DNA of 64,000 nt, taken from positions 1 through 64,000 of the forward strand of contig JAFVDH010000005.1 of the NCBI GenBank assembly GCA_017478515.1. The letters are read 5' to 3'. Under the pieces are notes generated by a model. It was not told the origin of the DNA, searched no databases, and was given only the letters and a program-made list of their open reading frames with translations. The position numbers were made by a program, and so were the translations under genes. The DNA is from a bacterium. Its GTDB lineage: Bacteria; Cyanobacteriota; Vampirovibrionia; Gastranaerophilales; Gastranaerophilaceae. Below, piece by piece: positions 7,879-17,889 of this stretch; positions within the stretch are counted from its first letter, which is position 1, and each line of letters opens with the position of its first letter.

Positions 7879-9951
7879 ATGACTAAGAAAAAAGTAATTT
7901 CATATCTGCACACACATTGGGACAGAGAATGGTATAGAGAGTTTGAAATTTTCAGAATACGACTGTTAAGGGTTTTCGACAATGTTCTGGAAATGCTTGA
8001 AAACAGCAAAATTCCGTCTTTTTATTTTGACGGACAGGTTGGAGCGTTGCTTGATTATTTACAAATCAGACCTGAAAAAGAAACTCTTATACGAGATTTA
8101 ATAAAAAATGAAAAACTCTTTATCGGGCCGTCTTACTGCCTTATAGATGAATACTTAACAGATAAAACCTGCTTTGAAAAAAATTTAGAAATCGGAATAA
8201 AAATATCAAAAGAATTCGGATGCAGCAAATTTATCGGGTATTTGGCCGATACTTTCGGACATTCAAAACATATAACAGATATATTTAACAACTTCGGAAT
8301 AGATAAAGCCGTTGTCTGGAGAGGCTGCAATAACAACATTCCTGCGGATTTTAAATTTAATGGAGTTAACTGCGTAAATCTTGTTCGAGGATATTTTATG
8401 GACATCTTTGCAGCTGATTTGTCATACGAGAAAAAAGCCGAATTTTTGAAAAACAACCTCGATAAAATTGCAGAAAAATCCTCAACTACTCTTTTAATGC
8501 CGATTGGAGCAGACCATTTGGGAGTTCCCAAAAACATTTCAACACAAATCAGAGAGGTGAATTCTCTGCTTGAAGATTACCAAATAATCCTAGGCACGCC
8601 ATTTGATTATTTTGAAGAAGTTTCGGAAAATTTTAACAAATACAAGCACAATAACGAATTGAGAGATAACTCTATAACCTTTATTCTGCAAGGCGGGTAC
8701 TCTGCAAGAGCAGATTTAAAAAAACTAAGAGCAGAAGCATCTTATAAACTGGATTTAGCAAACAGAGCACAAAAACATTTTCAGCTAAATTATGAAAACC
8801 TAATTGAATATGCTTATAAATTATTGATAGAAAATATGGCTCACGACGGAATTTGCGGCTGCTCTACCGATGATGTACACTTTGAAAATAATTTAAAGTA
8901 TAAAAAAGTTATTCAAATTGCTCAAACTATTATTGACGAAGTTCGTTTTAAAATGGCAGATACATTTATAATTAATTTAGGGGACAAACCTTTCAGCGGA
9001 GTTATAGAATTCGACTCGGAAATAGAACTTCCTCTGCCTATCGTGTCTACACAGAAAGGTTTTGAAAACGAAATTCTGCAAAACACTTTAAAAATCCCCG
9101 TGACAGAGGATTATAAAAATATTTATACATATCTTCTTGAAGTTAATAATCTTCAACCAACCGAAATGCGAGAAAAATTTCAATCAGATGACAATACAGA
9201 CTTAGAAATCGGAAACACTTATCTGAAAAATTCAAAAATAAAATTAGAAATTGTTGACAACAAAATAAAAGTAAATGATATCGATAATTTTATAGAACTT
9301 GTCGACTATAAAGATTTGGGCGACAGTTATAATTTTGCACCTGATGAAAACGATTATGGAAAAATAGAAAATATAATATCATCATCAATAGAATTTGAAA
9401 GTGATTTAAGATGTATTCTAAAAGTTCTCACCGAAAAAGCTCAGATATTCATATCATTAGATAAAAATTCGGACATACTTGATTTTAAAATAATTTATGA
9501 AAACGAAAAAGAAAACCATAAACTTCAAGCAAAAATAAATACACAAAAGCCAATAACTGAAACGTATTCAGAAGATTTAAACAGAATATTAAAAAGAAAT
9601 TTCGACCCCGACTACGATATAAGAAAACATCTTCCAAAAACAAAAGGGCTGGAAGCGAAAACAAATACTGCACCAATGCAAAGATACGTAAATGCAAACG
9701 GCATAGGTATTGTAACAAAAGGGTTAACAGAATACGAAATTTACAAAACATCAATTTCAATAACACTTTTAAGGGCTACAGGTATAATTTCTAATCCGAA
9801 AAACCCTGCCCGCTCAACCCCTGCAGGCCCGCCTTTGCCAACTAAAAACTCTCAGCTTTTAGGAAAAAATATCTGCGAATTTTCTGTTTCATTCCACAAA
9901 ATAGAAGATTATGAACAATATATTCAACATACATACAATTACATTGTTTAA
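7879..9951 (+). CDS. Glycoside hydrolase family 38 alpha-mannosidase
   Basis: A GH38-type retaining alpha-mannosidase (690 aa). The metal-site motif HTHWDREW is at residues 11-18. The presumed nucleophile Asp is at about 124 in YLADTFGHS, and QGGYSARADLK and HDGICGCSTDDVH follow, the latter typical of the family's bundle domain. It is shorter than the 800-1000 residues common in the family, mainly in the C-terminal beta domains. There is no signal peptide, so it probably works in the cytoplasm on imported mannosides or on the cell's own mannose glycans. It stands alone, convergent with the TolC-like gene. Confidence 0.88.
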   Translation: MTKKKVISYLHTHWDREWYREFEIFRIRLLRVFDNVLEMLENSKIPSFYFDGQVGALLDYLQIRPEKETLIRDLIKNEKLFIGPSYCLIDEYLTDKTCFEKNLEIGIKISKEFGCSKFIGYLADTFGHSKHITDIFNNFGIDKAVVWRGCNNNIPADFKFNGVNCVNLVRGYFMDIFAADLSYEKKAEFLKNNLDKIAEKSSTTLLMPIGADHLGVPKNISTQIREVNSLLEDYQIILGTPFDYFEEVSENFNKYKHNNELRDNSITFILQGGYSARADLKKLRAEASYKLDLANRAQKHFQLNYENLIEYAYKLLIENMAHDGICGCSTDDVHFENNLKYKKVIQIAQTIIDEVRFKMADTFIINLGDKPFSGVIEFDSEIELPLPIVSTQKGFENEILQNTLKIPVTEDYKNIYTYLLEVNNLQPTEMREKFQSDDNTDLEIGNTYLKNSKIKLEIVDNKIKVNDIDNFIELVDYKDLGDSYNFAPDENDYGKIENIISSSIEFESDLRCILKVLTEKAQIFISLDKNSDILDFKIIYENEKENHKLQAKINTQKPITETYSEDLNRILKRNFDPDYDIRKHLPKTKGLEAKTNTAPMQRYVNANGIGIVTKGLTEYEIYKTSISITLLRATGIISNPKNPARSTPAGPPLPTKNSQLLGKNICEFSVSFHKIEDYEQYIQHTYNYIV

Positions 9952-9972
9952 TCATTTTATACAATGCGAAAT

Positions 9973-11280
9973 TTATAAAGATATTACAAAGTTTTCCGTA
10001 TTAACTTCCCTTAAAAAATCAATCCAGCCTATGTAATAATCGAGTAACGCTGTTGAATATCCGTTAATAAAATCGTAATAGGTTTCTTCTATTGAAACTA
10101 AGTCAGAAAAATCAACATCTTTCTCTTTATATATCTGCTCAAAATTTTTAAATAACATTTCAGTATCTTGTAAAATGTTTTTATTATAATATTTTATGTT
10201 CACTCTCGCCATTCTAAACTTTTCATAAGACATTTCTAAGTTTTTTAACGCCTTACTAACAGTAGAAATATAATTAAGATTAGCCTGCTCAACTTCTAAT
10301 TTTGCATTTTTTATTTCAGGTTTATAGGTATAAAATAAAGGTATATTAACAAGTCCTGCAGATATATATGCACCCGATTTAAATTTATTTGTATCTGAAT
10401 CGTTTGCAAACTGATAACTATAACCGCTTCCTATTTCTAAATCAGGAACTAATTGCCTTACAACTACAGTTAAATTCTTTTCTGCCACATCTATCTGATT
10501 TTTTGCAATTCTTATATCATATCTGTTTTCTATTGCAATTTCTTTTATTTGTTCAAATGGGGGTAAAGTTCCTTTCAAAATTGGTATATTAATTTTTATG
10601 ATATCATTTAAATTATTAATATCGATATCTTTTACATCATAATAATTATTACTATTTTTTTCATTTATCATTTTATTAAATTCAATTCTGGCAATTTTAA
10701 CTTCGGCTTTTGCTTTATTAACAGTCGCCAAAATCTCATTCAAAGCTATTCTTGATTGAATTAAATTCATAGTATTGTTAACTTGCTTATCTTTAGTAAT
10801 ATCCTTATTTGCCGTTGAAAGTAACTGTTCAATATACTGCTTTTGTTGTTCATATCTTTTTAAAATAAATTTTGCAATAACTAATTTTATATAAGCCTCG
10901 GCTATATCCATTTTTAAATTAAATTTGTCATATTCATAATTATCATACGCCAGCTTATATTTTGTTTTTGCAAGGTTTTTTCTTGGATTTCTTTTAAACA
11001 ATTCTATCGTTTCTGATAAACCAATTTGATTAGGATTACCTTTTCCTGCTTCACCAAAATTCCAAAAAGTCGAAAACGATGGATTTTGTAAGCGATTTGC
11101 AATTTTTATATCGTTTTTTGCAACAGAAACATCTATTTGAGAAACTTGAATATCAAGGTTATTTTTTTGAGCTATTTCAACTGCTGTGATAAAATCTATT
11201 TGTTTATATTCTTCAGCATAGCAAAAGATTATACTGAAAAAATAAAATAGACATAAAACAAAAATCTTTTTCTTAAACAT
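9973..11280 (-). CDS. TolC-family outer membrane efflux protein
   Basis: A TolC-like outer membrane channel protein (435 aa) with a Sec signal peptide (MFKKKIFVLCLFYFFSIIFCYA, cleavage near 22-23). It has two tandem helical repeats of the OEP type; the second begins near IKEIAIENRYDIRIAKNQI. It resembles the subgroup that works with heavy-metal RND pumps (CzcC/CusC), but no pump or adaptor gene is adjacent. No Shine-Dalgarno is visible; a minus-strand TATAAT (11292-11297) ends 11 bases before the ATG, so the leader would be only a few bases. Confidence 0.85.
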   Translation of the reverse strand: MFKKKIFVLCLFYFFSIIFCYAEEYKQIDFITAVEIAQKNNLDIQVSQIDVSVAKNDIKIANRLQNPSFSTFWNFGEAGKGNPNQIGLSETIELFKRNPRKNLAKTKYKLAYDNYEYDKFNLKMDIAEAYIKLVIAKFILKRYEQQKQYIEQLLSTANKDITKDKQVNNTMNLIQSRIALNEILATVNKAKAEVKIARIEFNKMINEKNSNNYYDVKDIDINNLNDIIKINIPILKGTLPPFEQIKEIAIENRYDIRIAKNQIDVAEKNLTVVVRQLVPDLEIGSGYSYQFANDSDTNKFKSGAYISAGLVNIPLFYTYKPEIKNAKLEVEQANLNYISTVSKALKNLEMSYEKFRMARVNIKYYNKNILQDTEMLFKNFEQIYKEKDVDFSDLVSIEETYYDFINGYSTALLDYYIGWIDFLREVNTENFVISL

Positions 11281-11353
11281 AAGTTAATTATATTATAAAA
11301 ACATTTATTTTGTATTAAAGAAAATACCCTTATAAATAACGTTTATAAAACTA

Positions 11354-11385
11354 AAGGGCGATTTCAATAAATTGAAATCGCCCTT
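11354..11385 (-). terminator. Terminator of the GH57 gene
   Basis: A perfect 15-bp inverted repeat (11354-11368 with 11371-11385) just after the stop at 11406, followed on the minus strand by TTTAGTTTTAT. Confidence 0.85.
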
Positions 11386-11405
11386 AAAATCATTTAGTTC
11401 AACAA

Positions 11406-13127
11406 TTATTTGTATAAAGGTTGAAGTTTTTTAGCTTGTTGAGGAATTACACCCTCTTCAATAGGAAGATATACTCTATAATCAATATCTGCAAAGCAGT
11501 TATCAATTTCTTCAATTTCTCTAAGCTTATCTTCGTCAATATTACCTGAATCAATCATATCAGCGATAGTTTCAAATCTTGCAACATGTTCTCTAAATCT
11601 GTCTGTTGCATAATCTTTAGCCTGCCATGTTGTGATTAGGAACGGCCAGTCAGATGATTGAAGAAGCAAGTTTTCTCTTGCCAATTGAGATAAAGCTCTC
11701 AACAATAATTTATCTTCAGGTTTTTCTTCATATCTGTCAGCAATTTCAATAATACGTTTTTCACAAGAGTGAATAATTGGCCACATCCATTCTGTTAAAT
11801 GGTTCATCCAAACGTAGAAGTGTCCGCCTTGTCCCCAAGAAGATTCAGGGATTTGTATAGCCTCTTTCGGAGGATATTTTTTAACATACGCACCGGCAGT
11901 CAACATTTCAACATCTTTATGATAATCATGTAATTTTTCAATAACTTGTTTAATAAATTCAACACCCTCAAACCACCAGTGTCCGAATAACTCAGTATCA
12001 AATGAAACCATCACTAAGCCTTCTTTTCCGTCATGAGAATTTTTATAATCTCTTAACAAGTTTTCAATTAAATGAGTATAGTGGTCAGAATTTTCACAAA
12101 CTTTATTATGAGCCAAAACAGGGTCATACAACATTTTATCGCCTAAATCTGTTGTAGAAGAAGTAATTCTCCAATATTGCATACCTGATTTGTCGTCTTT
12201 TTTGTGGAATTCTCTGAAACATCCATCGCCAGGATAACCATCAGCAGCTGACCAAACTTGGTAACCTGCTCTGTCATTTCTACCCATAACAGCAACTTGC
12301 GCATCAGGCAACCAGTATGCTGAATAAGTATCATAACCTGTCAATTCACGTTTTGGAAGAGGAATATATTCAATGTTTCCGTAAACACCAACAACTCTTC
12401 TGTGACCAATTGAATTACCGCCCTCAATTACATGAGATTCTGTAAAGAAGTATTCAATATCGTTGTTTTGTAAAGTCAATTCAATAGCAGGTCTCCATTT
12501 TTTTTGTCCGTCAGAGCCTGTATATTCGTAACCTTGTCTGTATGCACATTCAGGTAACCAACAGCCTTGGGCTTTTTTACCAAAAATTCTTTTTGTAGTA
12601 TCAGAACCAACTTTGAATTGAGCATTCAAGTTTGTATCAGTTGCAAGAAGCGGAGAAAATCCGTGAGTTGCACCGGAAGTTGTAATTTCAATACAACCTA
12701 AATCTTGATATTTTTTGAAATATTTAATTAAATTCATTTCGTACTTGTTAACGAAATCATCTTTCAATTTTGTAAAATGCTTAAAATAGTAGTCAGCCAA
12801 ATATTTTAAGTGTTGAGAATGAGCTACATTCGGATCGGGATATCTTTCCAAATCTTCAGATACAGCCTTAATTCTCGTATCAAGATATTCAACGAAACCT
12901 TGGTTTAGGTGTTCATCAATCAATTGTTCGGCTAAAATCGGAGTAATACCGACAGTTAAGTTAGCCTTAATACCTTCATCATATAATTCGCTGATAGCAT
13001 TTAATAAAGGAACGTATGTTTCAGCCATACATTCATATAAGTTTTCTTCACCGAACGGCCACATACCTGCTTTTCTGTAATAGGGTAAATGACTGTGTAG
13101 CATAAAAACGAATTGTCCTAGTGACAT
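11406..13127 (-). CDS. GH57 1,4-alpha-glucan branching enzyme
   Basis: A GH57 enzyme (573 aa) of the branching-enzyme type, making alpha-1,6 branches in glycogen. The first conserved region is HSHLPYYRK (residues 11-19). The catalytic nucleophile Glu is at about 193 in GCWLPECAYR, and the acid/base Asp at about 377 in MVSFDTELFGHWWFEG. A C-terminal helical domain of the DUF1957 kind follows (about 420-550). No signal peptide, so cytoplasmic. Good Shine-Dalgarno (GGAGG) and its own terminator; no other glycogen gene is adjacent. Confidence 0.92.
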   Translation of the reverse strand: MSLGQFVFMLHSHLPYYRKAGMWPFGEENLYECMAETYVPLLNAISELYDEGIKANLTVGITPILAEQLIDEHLNQGFVEYLDTRIKAVSEDLERYPDPNVAHSQHLKYLADYYFKHFTKLKDDFVNKYEMNLIKYFKKYQDLGCIEITTSGATHGFSPLLATDTNLNAQFKVGSDTTKRIFGKKAQGCWLPECAYRQGYEYTGSDGQKKWRPAIELTLQNNDIEYFFTESHVIEGGNSIGHRRVVGVYGNIEYIPLPKRELTGYDTYSAYWLPDAQVAVMGRNDRAGYQVWSAADGYPGDGCFREFHKKDDKSGMQYWRITSSTTDLGDKMLYDPVLAHNKVCENSDHYTHLIENLLRDYKNSHDGKEGLVMVSFDTELFGHWWFEGVEFIKQVIEKLHDYHKDVEMLTAGAYVKKYPPKEAIQIPESSWGQGGHFYVWMNHLTEWMWPIIHSCEKRIIEIADRYEEKPEDKLLLRALSQLARENLLLQSSDWPFLITTWQAKDYATDRFREHVARFETIADMIDSGNIDEDKLREIEEIDNCFADIDYRVYLPIEEGVIPQQAKKLQPLYK

Positions 13128-13285
13128 ATTGTGCCTCCGTTCTCTCTCTATATAATTATTTTACTGTCCTACACTTATATTTTCTGTAATTATATAACAA
13201 AAAAAGAGAATTTCCAGTTATATACAAGATTATAATTGTAATAATGTTACAAAATTTAAAAAAGACATGGTAAAAATATTTTTTT

Positions 13286-13291
13286 TATAAT
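13286..13291 (+). promoter_or_regulatory. -10 box and leader of rpsT
   Basis: TATAAT here would start a transcript near 13298, leaving about 68 bases of leader before rpsT. The leader contains a small hairpin (13323-13327 with 13337-13341) and a GAAGGA ribosome site. An autoregulatory role would be typical of ribosomal protein leaders but is not shown. Confidence 0.5.
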
Positions 13292-13365
13292 AGAATGGCA
13301 TTACTCACCACCTCTGACAAGATGCGTAGTCATTAAACGCACAATGTTAAGAAAGAAGGAAAATT

Positions 13366-13635
13366 ATGGCAAATATTAAGTCAGCAAAAAAGAGAATTCT
13401 TACAGCGGAAAAAAACAGATTGCAAAATGTTGCAATGAAAACAAAAATTAAAACAGCAATGAAAAAAGCTCTTGAATTAGCATCAGCTAAAGATACAGAA
13501 GCTTTAAAAGGTGCATTGGCAAAAGTTTACCAAGTATGCGACAAAGCTGTTTCTAAAGGCGTTTTGCACAAAAATACAGCTGCAAGAAAAAAATCAAGAT
13601 TAACAATTGCAATCAACAAATTGTTAGCTGAATAA
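13366..13635 (+). CDS. rpsT: 30S ribosomal protein S20
   Basis: S20 (89 aa) binds 16S rRNA early in small-subunit assembly. The sequence is lysine/alanine-rich and helical. It has the family start MANIKSAKKRILTAEKNRLQN and the conserved C-terminal KGVLHKNTAARKKSRLTIAIN. GAAGGA lies just before the ATG. It is a monocistronic gene with its own promoter and terminator. Confidence 0.97.
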   Translation: MANIKSAKKRILTAEKNRLQNVAMKTKIKTAMKKALELASAKDTEALKGALAKVYQVCDKAVSKGVLHKNTAARKKSRLTIAINKLLAE

Positions 13636-13652
13636 TTTATTTAAAAAGCCAA

Positions 13653-13685
13653 AAAAGTGCCGATTAATATCGGCACTTTTTGTTT
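13653..13685 (+). terminator. Terminator of rpsT
   Basis: A 12-bp perfect stem (13653-13664 with 13669-13680) followed by a T-rich tail. Confidence 0.92.
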
Positions 13686-13819
13686 GCATATTTCCCCTCT
13701 GCTGCTCACAGATATATGAAATTTATTGTTTAAAAAAGTTAATTTATTATAGTTATGAAAAAGTTTTTGAGATAAAATTAAAGCATGGGGTTTGTAGGAC
13801 AAACGGGTCGTAAGAGTAA

Positions 13820-14431
13820 ATGCAAGCAAAAGAAAAGCCGATTGTAGATTTAAAAGAATATAAGAACTTGATAGAAACAGTAGCAAAGATAGAATACTCT
13901 AAATTTTCTACAGCATCGCATCTTATTGATTTTCAAGAACTTATAAACCTAAATACCCATACACTATACATTTTGTTTAAAAACGGGAAAAAAGAAGAAT
14001 ATAACAATGCCTACCTTTCAACGGCAATGAAATGGGCAATAAGAAACGAAATTCGCCGCCGCTATAAGTGGTATTCCCTAAAACAAAAACGACTTGACAC
14101 GGAAACAGGCGAAGAATTGAGGCAGGCTGTATACAAGTCTATTTTATCAATAGATGAAATGGCTGATGCAGAAAATCCGACTCAAATAAAAGACAGCAGC
14201 AGAAACCCCGAAGAATCCTATGAATTTTTTCAGCTTAAATCTCGTATAATGAAAGCTCTGGAAACAATTCCCGAAAGAGAAAAAGATTTTATAGAACAAA
14301 AATTTTTCAAAGATAAAAAATTACGAGAAATGGCGGAAGAATATAAAATTTCCGAATCCAGAATTTCAAGAATAATTCAATCAGGACTGAACAGAATAAA
14401 AAAACAATTAACAGCACAAGGAATGATTTAA
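13820..14431 (+). CDS. Sigma-70 family RNA polymerase sigma factor, small alternative type
   Basis: A 203-aa protein with sigma region 4 at the C-terminus: ALETIPEREKDFIEQKFFKD then a helix-turn-helix LREMAEEYKISESRISRIIQ (about residues 150-200). The N-terminal half matches region 2 only loosely (NNAYLSTAMKWAIRNEIRRR at about 67-86). It is separated from region 4 by an acidic linker. Its target genes are unknown. A TAAAAT box near 13772 may be its -10, and the leader holds a small hairpin (GTTTGT/ACAAAC). There is no clear Shine-Dalgarno. It stands alone between rpsT and the operon at 14585. Confidence 0.75.
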   Translation: MQAKEKPIVDLKEYKNLIETVAKIEYSKFSTASHLIDFQELINLNTHTLYILFKNGKKEEYNNAYLSTAMKWAIRNEIRRRYKWYSLKQKRLDTETGEELRQAVYKSILSIDEMADAENPTQIKDSSRNPEESYEFFQLKSRIMKALETIPEREKDFIEQKFFKDKKLREMAEEYKISESRISRIIQSGLNRIKKQLTAQGMI

Positions 14432-14584
14432 AATATCAGAAAAATTTATAAGGCATCAGCTAAAACATCTCCTTAAACCCAAAATAATAAGTGATTACCA
14501 AAAATTTTCATGATATTATAAAGAAACACAAACATTTAAATGAGCTGAATAAACAGCAAACCAAAGATTTTAAAGGATAAAAGA

Positions 14585-15784
14585 ATGGCAAAAGAAGAAA
14601 AAAAACAAATAAAAGTGGCTTTTCCTCATATGGGAACAATATGCATAGGCTGGGCGGCAGCACTTAGAAAAGTAGGTATAGAACCATATATTCCGCCATA
14701 TACAAGCAAAAAAACCCTTTCATTAGGGACAAAATATTCTCCTGAAGCCGTTTGTCTCCCTTATAAATTAATTCTTGGAAACTTCATAGAGGCCATTGAG
14801 GGCGGAGCAGATTATGTTGCAATGATATCTTCGCCTGGAATTTGCCGTCTTGGAGAATACGGAACAAATATTCAAGAAGCCTTAAAAGATTTGGGCTATA
14901 ACGCAAATTATATCGAGCTTTCTTTATATGACGGAATAAAAGGAGTATTCGACTTTTTAAAAAGATTAACAGGAAAAAATGACCCGATTCTTTTTGCAAG
15001 AGCGGCACACTTGATTATAAGAACAATATTTTTGCTGGATGATTTAGACACCTTGCTATCATATTACAGAGCAAGAGAAATAACTTTCGGAGAAGCAGAA
15101 AAGCACTATAAAAAAGCCCTAAGACTTGTTTCAAGCATAAAAAACTCAAGAATGCTAAAAGAAGTACGTAAACGTGCTTTTAAAGAAATGGCAAAAACAG
15201 AAATTGACGAAAACAGAGATATTCTATATGTAGATTTAACTGGTGAAATTTTCCTTGTATGCGATAAATTCTCAAATCAAAATATCGAACGAGAACTTGG
15301 AAAAATGGGAGTTCAAACAAGAAGAAGCCTAACGGTTGGAAGTTTTCTAAAAGATGCAATAATTCCTAAAATATTTAGAAAAAAAGACGAAGAAACTCAC
15401 CTGGAAAGAGCGGAAAAAATGGCAAAACCATATCTTATGAGAGATATAGGAGGAGATGCATTAGAATGTGTTTCTGATGTTGCCTACGCTGATAAAAAAG
15501 GTAAAGATGGAATAATTCATATATCACCGTTCACTTGTATGCCGGAAATTATGTCTCAAAACATTTTTCCAAAAATGAGAGAAGAACATGATATACCTAT
15601 TTTAAGCCTTGTTATGGATGAACAAACAGGAAAAGCAGGATACCTTACAAGATTGGAAGCCTTTGTTGATTTGATGAGAAGAAAAAAACGTAAGGCTATG
15701 CAGAGAGAGGTTCAAAATTCTGCATCTCAAGAACAAAATCAACAACAAAAAGAAACTGCTGCGGCAGCAAGCGAGACAAAATAA
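14585..15784 (+). CDS. Acyl-CoA dehydratase activase-related protein (DUF2229-like)
   Basis: A 399-aa protein related to the DUF2229 part of 2-hydroxyacyl-CoA dehydratase activase families. Visible family features are FPHMGTICIGWAAALRKVGI near the start, SLGTKYSPEAVCLPYKLILGN, a SSPGICRLGEYG motif, and FTCMPEI late in the protein. The three conserved cysteines suggest a bound Fe-S cluster. The ASKHA ATPase module found in larger relatives is absent, and no dehydratase subunits are nearby, so the role is unknown. The C-terminal 40 residues are a Gln/Ala/Lys-rich tail. AAAGGA precedes the ATG. It is the first gene of an apparent operon with the membrane protein and miaA. Confidence 0.75.
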   Translation: MAKEEKKQIKVAFPHMGTICIGWAAALRKVGIEPYIPPYTSKKTLSLGTKYSPEAVCLPYKLILGNFIEAIEGGADYVAMISSPGICRLGEYGTNIQEALKDLGYNANYIELSLYDGIKGVFDFLKRLTGKNDPILFARAAHLIIRTIFLLDDLDTLLSYYRAREITFGEAEKHYKKALRLVSSIKNSRMLKEVRKRAFKEMAKTEIDENRDILYVDLTGEIFLVCDKFSNQNIERELGKMGVQTRRSLTVGSFLKDAIIPKIFRKKDEETHLERAEKMAKPYLMRDIGGDALECVSDVAYADKKGKDGIIHISPFTCMPEIMSQNIFPKMREEHDIPILSLVMDEQTGKAGYLTRLEAFVDLMRRKKRKAMQREVQNSASQEQNQQQKETAAAASETK

Positions 15785-15786
15785 TA

Positions 15787-16605
15787 ATGTTTAAATGTTT
15801 TAAAGAAGCTTTTAGCATAACCTACGAAAACCTTATTTGTATTTCACCGCTAATCTTATTTATGATAGCACTGTCTTTATATCTTGGTGCTGCAAAAATA
15901 TCAATAGTTAATGCGTTATCTTTGTGTTTATCAGTATTAACTTTAATAATAATGTTTGCCATATTCTTTTCAGGCTGGTTCTATATGATAAAAATGGCAA
16001 TAATTAATTCAAGATTCAGCCTTATCAATATACAAAAAGACTTTGAACTTTTAAAAGTTTTCCCAACCGGTGTAGCAGATTACTTTTTAACATTTGTTTA
16101 TTTCATATTCAGTTCTCTACTAATTTTATGCTTAATATATTTAACCGATTACGCAATAGCAATAAAATTTATAGGTAAAGTCGGAATAGAAATAAATCCG
16201 TTTGTAACGTTAAAAGATTTGACGACATTACAATACTTATTTGCAGATTTAACATATGAGCAAATAATAAAACTTTCAGGCTGGACATTTTTATACACCG
16301 TATCAACAATAATATATTCTTTATTTACATTAATGTGGATACCTTATCTGGTGTTCAAAACAAAGAACGTATTTAAAGCCCTATGGTATTCAATAAAAGA
16401 CGCATTCACTTCTCCAAAAATATTGACACTATTGCTCGGACTCACAATTTTAAACTGTATATTTGCAGTAATAAATTCTTATATAATGTTAAACCCTCTT
16501 TTGTTTTTCATAATGACAGTTATATATATATTTTTCATAGTACATATGTCAATGCTGGTATTCTTATACTATGATAAAAAATACACCTATGAGCATGAAG
16601 ACTAA
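15787..16605 (+). CDS. Hypothetical multi-pass membrane protein
   Basis: Not recognised (272 aa). About six hydrophobic segments are visible, near residues 20-36, 42-68, 96-124, 163-188, 208-226 and 234-258. The start MFKCFKEAFSITYENL and the inner repeat AFTSPKILTLLL suggest a distant DUF975/glycerophosphoryl-type bundle, but this is only a resemblance. The gene starts 2 bases after the previous stop and overlaps miaA by 35 bases, so it is translated as part of that operon. Confidence 0.7.
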   Translation: MFKCFKEAFSITYENLICISPLILFMIALSLYLGAAKISIVNALSLCLSVLTLIIMFAIFFSGWFYMIKMAIINSRFSLINIQKDFELLKVFPTGVADYFLTFVYFIFSSLLILCLIYLTDYAIAIKFIGKVGIEINPFVTLKDLTTLQYLFADLTYEQIIKLSGWTFLYTVSTIIYSLFTLMWIPYLVFKTKNVFKALWYSIKDAFTSPKILTLLLGLTILNCIFAVINSYIMLNPLLFFIMTVIYIFFIVHMSMLVFLYYDKKYTYEHED

Positions 16606-17449
16606 AAACAAAGTAATAGCAATAGCAGCCCCGACAGCATCAGGCAAAACTGCCTATGCAATAGAGCTTGCAAAAGAAATTAACGGTGAAATTATTTCTG
16701 CAGATTCGAGAATAATTTATAAAGGGTTCGACATAGCATGTGCAAAGCCCACAAAAGAAGAAATGCAAGGAATACCGCACTATATGATAGATATAGTTGA
16801 ACCGGAATTTGAATACAGTGTAGCTAATTACGTTGATGATGCAGAAAAAGCAATAGAAAAGATTATATCAAAAAATAAAACGCCAATAATAGCTGGTGGA
16901 ACAGGTCTATATTTTAAAGCTTTGTTAGAGGGATGGAATTTGCCAAGAGTTGCTCCGAATAAAGAATTACGAGAAGAATTGGAAAAATACTCAATTGAAG
17001 AGCTCATTGAACAACTTAAAACTTTAGATGAAAAAACTCTTGCACCAATGTTGAAAGAACCCAAAAAACGTAAACTAATACGTGCAATAGAAGTCTGTAA
17101 AACACTGGGAGAACCAATGTCAAATTATTCCAACCAAAAAGACCCGCCTTATATAGTTGAATGGATAGGCATAGATATGACAAGAGAAGAACTCTACGAA
17201 AGAGTTAATAAAAGAGTTGATAAAATGTTTGAACAAGGAATAATTGAAGAAACAAAAAGCTTATTAGAAAAACATGGAAAAATAAAAAATCTTATAAGCA
17301 CTATCGGCTATAATGAGATAATCCAATATTTAGATAAAGAAATAACCCTTGAGTGTGCAAGAGAATTAATAAAACAGCATTCCAGAAATTATGCCAAAAG
17401 ACAGCTAACATGGTTCAAAAAAAATGAACAGCTCGGATATAATAAATAA
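16571..17449 (+). CDS. miaA: tRNA dimethylallyltransferase
   Basis: MiaA (292 aa from the first ATG) adds a dimethylallyl group to A37 of tRNAs reading UNN codons. It has the P-loop IAIAAPTASGKTAYA, the DSRIIYKGFDIACAKPT substrate motif, HYMIDIV, and AGGTGLYFKAL. The C-terminal part has NLISTIGYNEIIQYL and QHSRNYAKRQLTWFKK. Three in-frame ATGs compete (16571, 16589, 16595); the last two place the P-loop at the usual distance, so the overlap with the membrane protein may be only about 11-17 bases. A strong bidirectional terminator follows. Confidence 0.95.
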   Translation: MIKNTPMSMKTKNKVIAIAAPTASGKTAYAIELAKEINGEIISADSRIIYKGFDIACAKPTKEEMQGIPHYMIDIVEPEFEYSVANYVDDAEKAIEKIISKNKTPIIAGGTGLYFKALLEGWNLPRVAPNKELREELEKYSIEELIEQLKTLDEKTLAPMLKEPKKRKLIRAIEVCKTLGEPMSNYSNQKDPPYIVEWIGIDMTREELYERVNKRVDKMFEQGIIEETKSLLEKHGKIKNLISTIGYNEIIQYLDKEITLECARELIKQHSRNYAKRQLTWFKKNEQLGYNK

Positions 17450-17473
17450 CCGAAAAACAAGTAATTAAGGTAA

Positions 17474-17516
17474 AAAGTAAAGCGGACGAACATAAAATGT
17501 TCGTCCGCTTTACTTT
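17474..17516. terminator. Strong bidirectional terminator
   Basis: A perfect 20-bp inverted repeat (17474-17493 with 17497-17516), 3-base loop, between convergent genes miaA and the 110-aa gene. Confidence 0.93.
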
Positions 17517-17530
17517 AAATATAAACGAAC

Positions 17531-17863
17531 CTATTTAGCAACGTTAGTAGCAACACCTGCTAAATTAGTACAAAAAGCAGTAAAACTACCGAATATATCA
17601 GCAACTTTTTTACCTGCTTTAGAATCAGCCGCCTTAGCGACAACTTCTAAAGCTTTATTATCTTTGGCCGCTTCTTTAATAGAATCGGTTATACCTTCAG
17701 AATATGCCGTTTTGTCCGTTTCAACATTCTTTTTAAATTCATCAGCACCTTGCGACAAATTTGAAATAGTAGCCATTGTTTTTTGAGTTTTATCAATAGC
17801 ATCCATAGCATCAATTTTAGGAACGCTAGCTTTAAATGAAACGTGAGAAATTGGACTTATCAT
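17531..17863 (-). CDS. Hypothetical 110-aa protein with N-terminal VSFKA tag
   Basis: Not recognised. The first 16 residues are MISPISHVSFKASVPK; the VSFKA at 8-12 matches a tag seen in three other proteins here (VAFKG in the next gene, VSFTG in both DHH proteins). The rest is a predicted helical protein rich in Ala, Lys, Asp and Thr. A weakly hydrophobic C-terminal segment (FGSFTAFCTNLAGVATNVA) is visible. There is no Sec signal. The ATG has AGGTA upstream. The 183-aa tagged gene lies 26 bases upstream in the same direction, suggesting an operon. Confidence 0.75.
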   Translation of the reverse strand: MISPISHVSFKASVPKIDAMDAIDKTQKTMATISNLSQGADEFKKNVETDKTAYSEGITDSIKEAAKDNKALEVVAKAADSKAGKKVADIFGSFTAFCTNLAGVATNVAK

Positions 17864-17889
17864 ATACTTACCTACCTTTTTAGACCTAA